Shown one piece after another: positions 55,535-62,797 of a stretch of 64,000 nt of DNA. Within the stretch, counting starts at the first letter, position 1. Every line of letters starts with the position of its first letter. The translations under genes and the position numbers were made by a program. Source of the stretch: Nocardiopsis flavescens (lineage in GTDB: Bacteria; Actinomycetota; Actinomycetes; Streptosporangiales; Streptosporangiaceae); the NCBI RefSeq assembly GCF_900141985.1, contig NZ_FQZK01000003.1:248001-312000 (forward strand), in the 5' to 3' direction. Below the pieces are notes generated by a model, which worked only from the letters and a program-made list of their open reading frames with translations, searched no databases and was not told the origin of the DNA.

Positions 55535-55967
55535 GGGCCGGGGGCCGGTCCGCCGCACGCCGCGGCCCCGCTCCCGACCTGGGACGATCCGCCGGGGCAC
55601 CCGGGGCCGACGCGGTCACCCAGAGTAGGACACGAGGTATCGGATCGTTATCTCACGGACCGATATCTTTCGCCTTCCCCTGGGGCACGGGCACTTCGGG
55701 TCGTTAGAATGGGCGCGCGATTCCCTCCCCTTCTCATGGATTCACCCGGAAGGCCGTGCGTGAGTGATCCGCGATGCGGTTCGGTCGACGACGTGCCTTT
55801 GCCACATGTGCATACGGACAGTCACACTCTGATCACATTGGGGCGTGAAATCCTGCGGGACCGCCGCCCGCCCGGGGACCATCGAGAACCCGACCTGCCC
55901 GGAACACCCACCGTCCATTCCCCGGGGCCAGGTGTCGGGAGCGCCAGAGAGAACAAGGAGCACCGCG
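55535..55967. other. Intergenic region upstream of the coiled-coil gene
   Basis: The 433 bases contain no convincing gene. The part 55615-55860 is less GC-rich than coding DNA. TAGAAT at 55705-55710 (in GTTAGAATGG) is a good -10 hexamer, but I see no consensus -35 at the right distance. The long distance to the GTG at 55968 leaves room for a 5' leader of about 250 bases. Confidence 0.4.
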
Positions 55968-58352
55968 GTGGAACAGACCAATCACAACTTCCTCAACGGA
56001 GGAGGTCAGGCCGGGATCTCCGACCGCATGCGCGACCTGCTCTCCCAGGCGGCCCACGAGCACGACTCGGAGCAGAAGTCGCAGGGCGCGGTCACCGAGG
56101 AGATGCGCCAGCGTCTGGAGGGCATGGAGTGGCTCCTGCGTGAGCTGCGCGAGCGGGAGCTCGCGGCGCTCGCCGAGTCGGTCACCGCGGTCGACGGCCG
56201 GATCGACGACTTCCTGGCCCGGCCCCCGGAATGGGCCGAGACCCTGGCCGAGCACATCGAGGTCGTCGGCCGCCAGGTGAAGCCGCTGTCCGAGATGTCC
56301 TCCCTGCGCGCGGACACCCACCGCATCGCCGGCCACCTGGACACGGCCCTCACCCGCCTCCAGCGCATGTCGGAGACCGGGAACCGCACCGCCGAACAGG
56401 TCGGCGAGCTGGGCGAGCGGCTGACCTCCCTGTCGGAGGCCTTCGAGACGCGGCTGGAGGCCCTCGACGGCGCCTTGGCCGCGCTCGACACCAGGACCGG
56501 GGCGGTGGAGGCCTCGCTCGCCGCGCTCACCGAGGCCTCCGGCACCCGGCACACCGAGCTCGCGGACGCGCTGGCCGAGAGCCGCACGGCGCTCGCCGAG
56601 GCCGTCACGGGGACCCGTGAGGACCTGGCCGCGGCCCTGGGCGAGGCCCGCACGGCGCTCGCCGAGCAGGCCGACGCCAAGGCGACCGAGCTGGCCGGGG
56701 CCGTGGCCGCCGCCCGCGAGGAGCTCGCCGGCTCCGCCACCGAGAACCGCACCGCCCTCACCGAGGCCCTCACCACCGCCCGCGAGGAACTGGCCGGCGC
56801 CCTGGGCGAGGCCCGCACCGACCTGGGCGAGCGCACCGACGCCCTGCGCACCGCCCTCACCGAGCAGGCCGACGCCAAGGCGACCGAACTGGCCGGGGCC
56901 GTGGCCGCCGCCCGCGAAGAGCTCGCCGGCTCCGCCACCGAGAACCGCACCGCCCTCACCGAGGCCCTCACCACCGCCCGCGAGGAACTGGCCGGCGCCC
57001 TGGGCGAGGCCCGCACCGACCTGGGCGAGCGCACCGACGCCCTGCGCACCGCCCTCACCGAGCAGGCCGACGCCAAGGCCGCCGAGCTGGGCACCGCCCT
57101 GGAGGAGAGGCACGCGGCCCTGCTCGCGCGCCTGGAGGAGAACACCGGCGAGCTGAACGGCGGGCTCTCCGCCCTGGCCGCCGCCGCGGGCGAGCGGCAC
57201 GAGGCCCTGGTCGGACGGCACGAGGCCCTGGCCGCCGAGCTCGCCCGGGACGTCACCCAGCTGACGACCCTGGCCGAGGAGAACCACGCCGAGGCCACCG
57301 CCGCCGTCGCCGACGCCACCGGCGCCGTCGCCGCGCTGCGCAAGGACCACGAGAGCTCGCTGCTGGACCTGCGCACCCACCTGCGCCAGCGCCTGTCCGA
57401 GCTGGACGAGCAGCTGGAGCTGGGCCGCACCGAGGCCCGCGAGCGCGCCGAGGCGTCCGCCGAGCGGATGAACGCGGCCTTCACCGAGCGCACCGACGCC
57501 CTCTCCTCCCGGATCGGCGAGGACGCCGGGCGGGTCACCGCCGGGTTCGAGGAGCTGCGCACGTTCGTGGCGGAGAGCTCCGCGCGCCTGGCCGCCGACG
57601 CCGAGGACCGGTCCCAGACCCTCACCGAGGCGCTCACCGAGCAGGTCGAGGGGCACCGCACCGCCCTGGACGAGCGGCTGGAGCGCCAGCGCGAGGCTCT
57701 CACCTCCAAGGTCGACGGGCACCTCACCCAGATCACCGGCAAGGTCGACCACGAGCTGGGCCGCCTCACCGACCGCTTCGACACCTTCGAGGGGCACTTC
57801 GAGGGGCAGTTCGAGGGCATGGAAGGCAAGATCGACCGGATCGACGGCCGGATGGACGGCATCAACGGCCGCCTGGACGGCATCGACGGCCGGGTCAACG
57901 GGGTCGAGGGCCAGTTCGAGGGCGTCAGCGGGCACTTCGACGGGGTCGACGGCCGCCTGGAGGCCGTGGACGACAGGCTGGAGGCGCTCAACCAGCGCCT
58001 CAACCAGCTTCCGCAGACCATGGAGGTCAGCGAGCTGCACCGCCGCCTGACCGAGCTGGTGGAGCGCCCGCAGGTCGACCACGGCGACAAGCTCGACGAG
58101 ATCGACGACCACGTCACCTCGGCCGTGGCCCCGGTGCTGCGCGAGCTGAAGCAGCGCCCGGACCGGCACGAGCTGGAGGAGACCGTCACCGAGGCGGTCG
58201 AGAACTCCCACGACGACATCACCAAGCGGTTCTCCTCGCTGGAGGAGACGGTGCTGGCCCTGGCCGAGGCGCTGCTGCGCCCGGGCCGCGAGGGCGGCAA
58301 CGTCATGCCCAAGCGCAAGCGCCGCCGCGACGAGGAGGACGACGACGAGTAG
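55968..58352 (+). CDS. Large coiled-coil protein with an exact internal duplication
   Basis: This 794-residue soluble protein is almost wholly helical: Ala/Glu/Leu/Arg-rich heptads from about residue 30, with no signal, no membrane segment and no enzymatic motif. A 66-residue unit (starting EQADAKATELAG and ending DALRTALT) occurs twice in tandem, with a third copy started. A later stretch has heptad-like repeats of the form RIDGRMDGINGRLDGIDGRV to about residue 680. The C terminus is charged (PKRKRRRDEEDDDE). The start is a GTG with AAGGAG upstream. It resembles cytoskeletal or polar-growth coiled-coil proteins of actinomycetes in composition, but I cannot assign it to DivIVA, Scy or FilP. 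The function is unknown. Confidence 0.75.
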   Translation: MEQTNHNFLNGGGQAGISDRMRDLLSQAAHEHDSEQKSQGAVTEEMRQRLEGMEWLLRELRERELAALAESVTAVDGRIDDFLARPPEWAETLAEHIEVVGRQVKPLSEMSSLRADTHRIAGHLDTALTRLQRMSETGNRTAEQVGELGERLTSLSEAFETRLEALDGALAALDTRTGAVEASLAALTEASGTRHTELADALAESRTALAEAVTGTREDLAAALGEARTALAEQADAKATELAGAVAAAREELAGSATENRTALTEALTTAREELAGALGEARTDLGERTDALRTALTEQADAKATELAGAVAAAREELAGSATENRTALTEALTTAREELAGALGEARTDLGERTDALRTALTEQADAKAAELGTALEERHAALLARLEENTGELNGGLSALAAAAGERHEALVGRHEALAAELARDVTQLTTLAEENHAEATAAVADATGAVAALRKDHESSLLDLRTHLRQRLSELDEQLELGRTEARERAEASAERMNAAFTERTDALSSRIGEDAGRVTAGFEELRTFVAESSARLAADAEDRSQTLTEALTEQVEGHRTALDERLERQREALTSKVDGHLTQITGKVDHELGRLTDRFDTFEGHFEGQFEGMEGKIDRIDGRMDGINGRLDGIDGRVNGVEGQFEGVSGHFDGVDGRLEAVDDRLEALNQRLNQLPQTMEVSELHRRLTELVERPQVDHGDKLDEIDDHVTSAVAPVLRELKQRPDRHELEETVTEAVENSHDDITKRFSSLEETVLALAEALLRPGREGGNVMPKRKRRRDEEDDDE
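56664..57079 (+). repeat. 198-bp tandem duplication inside the coiled-coil gene
   Basis: Two in-frame units, 56664-56861 and 56862-57059, differ at only two positions by my reading (both GAG/GAA-type silent changes). A third copy begins at 57060 and holds about 20 bases before diverging. Each unit encodes 66 residues, so slippage or recombination would keep the frame. The near identity implies a recent or homogenised duplication. Confidence 0.9.
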
Positions 58353-58392
58353 GCCGTCCCGGCCGCGCTGACACGGGCGCGGCGGGGGTCTT

Positions 58393-58427
58393 CCGGGGGG
58401 CGGGGCGTCGGCGGCGCCCCGCCCCCC
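58393..58427. terminator. Bidirectional terminator between coiled-coil and oxidoreductase genes
   Basis: CGGGGGGCGGGGCG and CGCCCCGCCCCCCG form a perfect 14-bp stem with a seven-base loop between the convergent stops at 58352 and 58445. Confidence 0.8.
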
Positions 58428-58444
58428 GTGTGTCCGGGGACGGC

Positions 58445-59386
58445 TCAGGGCGTGAAGACGACCTTGCCGAACAGCTCGCCGTCGGCCATCGCCCGGAACC
58501 CCTCGGCGGCCCGCTCCAGCGGCAGCACCCGGTCGACCACCGGGCGCACCCCGGTGCGGGCGCACATCTCCGTCAGCCCCGCCAGCTCCTCCCGGGTCCC
58601 CATGGTCGAGCCGATGACCCGCAGTTGGAGGAAGAACACCCGGGTCAGCTCCGCGGGCGGGGCGTCACCGCTGGTGGCGCCGCAGACGACGATGGCGCCG
58701 CCGGGCTTGAGGGAGCGCACCGAGTGGGCCCAGGTGGCCTGGCCGACCGACTCGAACACCGCGTCCACCCGCTCGGGCAGCCGCTCCCCCGTCGGCACCG
58801 CCGCGTAGGCGCCCAGTTCCAGGGCCCTCTCCCGCTTGGCCGCGTCCCGGCCGGTCACGTACACCCGGTGCCCCGTCCGCACCGCGAGCCGGATCAGCGC
58901 CACGGACACGCCGCCGCCCGCGCCCTGGACGAGGATCGTCGAGCCGGGGCGCAGGTCGGCCTTGCCGAACAGCATGCTGTAGGCGGTGAGCCAGGCCGTG
59001 GGCAGGCAGGAGGCCTCCTCGAAGGAGAGCTCCGGCGGCTTGGGCAGCAGGTTGGCCCGGGGCACGAGCACGCGCTGCGCGAAGGTGCCGTCGTACTTCT
59101 CGGACAGGATCGTGGGGCGGCCCGCCCCGTCCTCGACCACGCCGTGGACGAGGACCTCGTTGCCGTCCTCGTCGACCCCGGCGGCGTCGCAGCCCAGGAT
59201 CATCGGGAGGCGGTCGGCGGGGAGGCCGACCCCGCGCAGGCTCCACAGGTCGTGGTGGTTGAGGGAGGCGGCCCGGACGTCGACCACCGCCCACCCCTCG
59301 CGCGGCTCGGGGTCGGGGCGCTCGCCGGCCTCCAGGGCGGAGAGGGGGTCGTCGAAGGAAGAGCGTGCTGCTGTGATCGCGAACAT
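58445..59386 (-). CDS. Zinc-independent quinone oxidoreductase-like MDR dehydrogenase
   Basis: This 313-residue medium-chain dehydrogenase/reductase has an N-terminal GroES-like domain (RAASLNHHDLWSLRG, MILGCDAAGV) and a Rossmann domain with ILVQGAGGGVSVALIRLAVRTG for NADP(H). It lacks the structural-zinc Cys cluster and the usual catalytic Cys/His ligands of Zn-alcohol dehydrogenases, so it belongs to the quinone oxidoreductase branch. The substrate is unknown. The start MFAITAARSS (59386) matches family N termini; an ATG six codons upstream is possible. It diverges from the bacteriocin operon. Confidence 0.84.
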   Translation of the reverse strand: MFAITAARSSFDDPLSALEAGERPDPEPREGWAVVDVRAASLNHHDLWSLRGVGLPADRLPMILGCDAAGVDEDGNEVLVHGVVEDGAGRPTILSEKYDGTFAQRVLVPRANLLPKPPELSFEEASCLPTAWLTAYSMLFGKADLRPGSTILVQGAGGGVSVALIRLAVRTGHRVYVTGRDAAKRERALELGAYAAVPTGERLPERVDAVFESVGQATWAHSVRSLKPGGAIVVCGATSGDAPPAELTRVFFLQLRVIGSTMGTREELAGLTEMCARTGVRPVVDRVLPLERAAEGFRAMADGELFGKVVFTP

Positions 59387-59649
59387 GTCCGTAGTCGACC
59401 ACATCCGCCGAACGGAGTTCTAGTGCGGGAGGGGCGGGTCGCGCCCGGCGGGCGGCCGTACGCGTCTGGCCGGTTGCGGACAGCGGCAGCGGGAGCCCGC
59501 GGAGTCACCGCAGGTGGGACGCGGTACCGTCGGGCGCGGTGGCGGAGCGGGCGCCCCCGGCCCTTGCGGCACCGGGGGTGTCGGCGTTTTGCTGTGCACT
59601 GCCCCGGCACCCCACCCGCCCGGTCCCGGCCGGGCCGAAGGAGCCCCCC

Positions 59650-59955
59650 TTGCCCGCTTTCCGCAAAAGTACGGTCGTCACACTGCTCGCCACGGTCTTC
59701 TTCTCGATGGGGACGGGCGCGGCCCTGGCCGCCCTCCGGGAGGTGCAGGCCGGCGGCGGGACCTGGCGCTACGGCACCGAGAGCGGCCGCGCCCACTCGC
59801 AGTACCTCCACAACGGCGTCTGCCACACGGCGACCGTCGCCCGCAGGGGCACCTCGGTCGAGGACACCGCCAGGGCCAACCCCCGCGCCTGGGCGCGGGC
59901 CTCCCTCGCGGACAGCGCGTTCCACGTCGAGGAGTCCTACTACAACAAGTGCTGA
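59650..59955 (+). CDS. Lactococcin 972-family bacteriocin precursor
   Basis: This 101-residue precursor starts at TTG with GAAGGAG six bases upstream. A Sec signal peptide (RKST, then VVTLLATVFFSMGTGAALA) should be cut near residue 27. The mature part has the family hallmarks: GGGTWRYG (35-42), a SQYLHNGVCHTATVARRG segment where family members have S-x-Y-x-H then the H-(S/T)-A-T-V core, WARASLADSAF, and the SYYN tail ending in Cys. Cys58 and Cys101 could form a disulfide; I recall none in lactococcin 972 itself. Family members block septum formation by binding lipid II. Its two downstream partners are adjacent on the same strand. Confidence 0.85.
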   Translation: MPAFRKSTVVTLLATVFFSMGTGAALAALREVQAGGGTWRYGTESGRAHSQYLHNGVCHTATVARRGTSVEDTARANPRAWARASLADSAFHVEESYYNKC

Positions 59956-59981
59956 CGCGCCCGACCGCCCGACCCGCACCC

Positions 59982-60007
59982 GCGGGGGCCGCCGCGGCGG
60001 CCCCCGC
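59982..60007 (+). terminator. Attenuator hairpin between bacteriocin and membrane-partner genes
   Basis: GCGGGGGCCGCC and GGCGGCCCCCGC form a perfect 12-bp stem with a very small loop (GC, opening to a larger loop in practice), 27 bases after the bacteriocin stop and 15 bases before the next GTG. Partial termination here would make more precursor than immunity/transport mRNA. Confidence 0.6.
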
Positions 60008-60021
60008 CCCTGAGAGGCCCC

Positions 60022-62079
60022 GTGCACCGCATCCTCGTCCTCGCCCACACCACGGTGATCGCCATGGCGATGGTGCTGGGATTCCTCACCATGGCCGCCA
60101 TGCACCGCTACGGCGACCTGGGAGCGGTCCACTACGTGGGGATCGACGGCAACGGGGGCGGCGCGAGCACGGCGGAGGCGGTCGAAGCCCTCACCGCCCT
60201 GGCCGGGGAGCGGCCGGTCTCCGTGGCGGCGACCCGCGCCGACCCCGGGAACGTCAACGGGGGCATGCGGCTGTACGTGCTCTCCTCCGCTCCCGGCAGC
60301 GACATGCACTCCTGGGCCGAGACCGGCTACCCGAACTTCACCCCCGTACCGGAGCTGGGGGTGCGGTCCCTGGCGGAGCTGGAGGGGGACGACCCGCGGG
60401 GGGCCTACTGGGTCGAGGGCACGCCGGCGGACGCCGAACTGGTCCTGGAGGCGCTGGAGTCGACGGGCCTGTCGGGCACGATCGACCCGGCGCCCCCGGT
60501 CGTGGACCGCTACCCGGCCGCCGTCGCCTTCAACGAGTCCCTCGGCACCATGGTGCTGCTGGCCCTGGCCTCGGTGGCCGCCGCCGCGGGCGCCGGGGTG
60601 CTGCTCAACGCCCGCTCCTACGGCGTCAAACGGCTGCACGGGCACTCCTACTTGCGCATCCTCGCCTCCGACCTGCGCGGGGCCGCGCGGATGTGGCTGT
60701 GGGCCGCGCCCACCGCATCGGCCGCGTTCGCCCTCTTCCTGTGGTGGTACAACGGCTTCGCCCGCGCGGGGGAGCTGGCCGCGGTGACGGGCGTCCTGGC
60801 GGCCCTCCTCCTGGCGGTGGCGCTCGGCGCCCACGCCGCCGCGCTCGCCCTCCTGTACCTCACCGACGTGCCCGCGGCGGTCAGGGGGCGGATGCCCGCG
60901 CGCAGTGTCACGGTGTCGGTGTACGCGGTGCGGATCGCCTCGGTGGGGCTGGTCCTGTCCGCGGCGACCGCCACCCTCGCGCTCGGGGAGCGGGTGGCCG
61001 AGCACCGGGCCGGGCTCGACTCCCTGACCGGTACCGAGGGCATGGGGGCGCCGCGTACCGGGGGCGGTGCCGACTCGGAGGAGTGGTTCGAGGCCCGGGA
61101 GGACGTCGTCGACCCCTGGATCACGGACGCCGAGAAGCGCGGCGGGGTGATCATGGTCGAGCAGCGGCTCGCCGAGGATGTGATGCCCCCCGGTACGCGC
61201 GGCACCGGCTTCGACGCGCTGTGGGTCAACGAGGCCTACCTCGCACACGCGGGTGTCGCCGTGGACGGGGAGGCGCTGTCCGCCCCCGGTGTGCGCATCC
61301 TGGTCCCGGAGTCCCTGGCCGGGCACTCCGACCTCCTGGTGGAGGGGGCCCGCGGCCAGTCCGCGTACTTCGCGGCCGAGGAGCACCGCGACGACCCGGT
61401 CACCGTCGTCCCCTACCCCGACGGCCGCACCTTCCCGACCTACGCCACGACCTCCCCCCTGACGTGGAGCGTCCGGCCGGTCCTGACCGACCCGGTCGTC
61501 GTCGTCCACCCCCCGGGGTACTTCGGCGGCGGGATGTACTCCACCATCGCCTCCGGCGGCGGGATCGTCTTCCTCGACGGCGACGCCGCCGCCCGGGAGG
61601 CCGCCGAGCCGCCCCTGTCCTCCTACGTGGCCGCCGTGGAGTCCGTCACCGAGCGGGCGGCGCTGGACCGCGGCCGTCGGCTGGGGGACCTGCGGGTGAG
61701 CGCGTTCAACCTGGCGGCGTCGGTCGGGGTGCTGGTCCTGACCTCCGTCGCCGCCTGTCTGGTGTACACGCGGGCACGGGCCCGGCACATCTTCGCCCGG
61801 CACCTCTCGGGGTGGTCGTTCGCGGCGACGCACCGGGGTTTCCTGCTGGTGGAGGCGGGGCTGGTGGCGGTGTTCGTCGGCTACGCGGCCCATGGGCTGT
61901 GGGACGCGCTGGCGGGGTTCGGGGCCATCGAGCTGGGCGTGTTCGAGTGGGACGTGGTGCGGGCGCGGGAGAGGTTCGCGCTGTCCGCGGCGGTCGGGGG
62001 CGCGGTGCTGGCCGTGGTGCTGGGGGTCCTGGCCCACTTCCACCGCCGGATCGTCCGGGAGGGCGCGTCCCAGGCCTGA
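60022..62079 (+). CDS. Bacteriocin-associated integral membrane protein (lactococcin 972 operon)
   Basis: This 685-residue protein has a topology of about seven transmembrane helices: one at the N terminus (ILVLAHTTVIAMAMVLGFLTMA), several in the middle (about 178-315, e.g. LGTMVLLALASVAAAAGAGVLL, LLLAVALGAHAAALALLYLTD) and three at the C terminus. Large extracytoplasmic domains lie at about 30-170 and 330-550. This matches the bacteriocin-associated integral membrane family (bact_immun_7tm, DUF1430) found next to lactococcin-972-type genes. The start is GTG with GAGAGG upstream. With the ABC ATPase it probably forms a permease-like immunity or export complex. Which function applies is not known. 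Confidence 0.8.
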   Translation: MHRILVLAHTTVIAMAMVLGFLTMAAMHRYGDLGAVHYVGIDGNGGGASTAEAVEALTALAGERPVSVAATRADPGNVNGGMRLYVLSSAPGSDMHSWAETGYPNFTPVPELGVRSLAELEGDDPRGAYWVEGTPADAELVLEALESTGLSGTIDPAPPVVDRYPAAVAFNESLGTMVLLALASVAAAAGAGVLLNARSYGVKRLHGHSYLRILASDLRGAARMWLWAAPTASAAFALFLWWYNGFARAGELAAVTGVLAALLLAVALGAHAAALALLYLTDVPAAVRGRMPARSVTVSVYAVRIASVGLVLSAATATLALGERVAEHRAGLDSLTGTEGMGAPRTGGGADSEEWFEAREDVVDPWITDAEKRGGVIMVEQRLAEDVMPPGTRGTGFDALWVNEAYLAHAGVAVDGEALSAPGVRILVPESLAGHSDLLVEGARGQSAYFAAEEHRDDPVTVVPYPDGRTFPTYATTSPLTWSVRPVLTDPVVVVHPPGYFGGGMYSTIASGGGIVFLDGDAAAREAAEPPLSSYVAAVESVTERAALDRGRRLGDLRVSAFNLAASVGVLVLTSVAACLVYTRARARHIFARHLSGWSFAATHRGFLLVEAGLVAVFVGYAAHGLWDALAGFGAIELGVFEWDVVRARERFALSAAVGGAVLAVVLGVLAHFHRRIVREGASQA

Positions 62080-62117
62080 CCGCCGACCGGTGCGACACGA
62101 GGGAGAGGAACCACGCG

Positions 62118-62774
62118 ATGACGGCGACGACCCACTGCGAGCTGCGCGGTGTGCGCAAGGAATACGGCGGCCGGGCCGTCCTGGACGGCTTCGACCTGGC
62201 GGTCGGGGCCGGGGAGATGGTGGCGGTGACCGGGGCGAGCGGATCGGGCAAGTCCACGGTCCTGAACCTGCTGGGGCTGCTGGAGGCCCCGGACGGCGGC
62301 GAGGTCCGCCTGCTGGGCGGGCGGGCGCCGCGACCGCGCAGCCGGGGTGCGCGGCGGTACCTGCGCGGGCACCTGGGATACCTGTTCCAGAACTTCGCGC
62401 TGATCGAGGGCGCGACGGTCCGGGAGAACCTGGAGGTGGCGCTCGCCTACGCCCCGGGGCCGGGAACGGAGAGGGAGCGGACGGCGCGGGCGCTGGAGCA
62501 CGTGGGGCTGGCGGGGACGGAGGAGCGCCGGGTGTTCTCGCTGTCGGGCGGGGAGCAGCAGCGGGTGGCCATCGCCCGGCTGATGCTCAAGCCCTGCGAG
62601 ATCGTCCTCGCCGACGAGCCGACGGGGTCGCTGGACGCCGACAACCGCGACGTGGTGCTCGGACTGCTGCGCGGCTTGAACGGGGCGGGCCGGACCGTCG
62701 TCGTGGCCACCCACGACCGGGCGGTCGTGGACGCCTGCTCCCGCGAGGTGGCCCTGGACCGCACGGGGATCTGA
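62118..62774 (+). CDS. ABC transporter ATP-binding protein, lactococcin 972 type
   Basis: This 218-residue ATPase has Walker A GASGSGKST, the Q-loop LFQNFAL, signature LSGGEQQRVAIARLML, Walker B IVLADEPTGSLD and the H-loop VVATHDRAVVD. The size, the LFQNFALIEGATVRENL phrase and the position match the putative bacteriocin export ABC family (L_ocin_972_ABC), which is MacB/LolD-like. It lies 38 bases after the membrane gene, with GAGAGGAA upstream of the ATG. It probably powers the membrane partner in self-immunity or export. Confidence 0.87.
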   Translation: MTATTHCELRGVRKEYGGRAVLDGFDLAVGAGEMVAVTGASGSGKSTVLNLLGLLEAPDGGEVRLLGGRAPRPRSRGARRYLRGHLGYLFQNFALIEGATVRENLEVALAYAPGPGTERERTARALEHVGLAGTEERRVFSLSGGEQQRVAIARLMLKPCEIVLADEPTGSLDADNRDVVLGLLRGLNGAGRTVVVATHDRAVVDACSREVALDRTGI

Positions 62775-62797
62775 GCGGCCCCCGGCGGCGGCCCCGT

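Noticed and set aside
55709..56143. 144-codon plus-strand frame before and overlapping the coiled-coil gene
   Set aside because: The composition changes to a shadow of the coiled-coil gene after 55968, there is no ribosome-binding site, and no motif is present.
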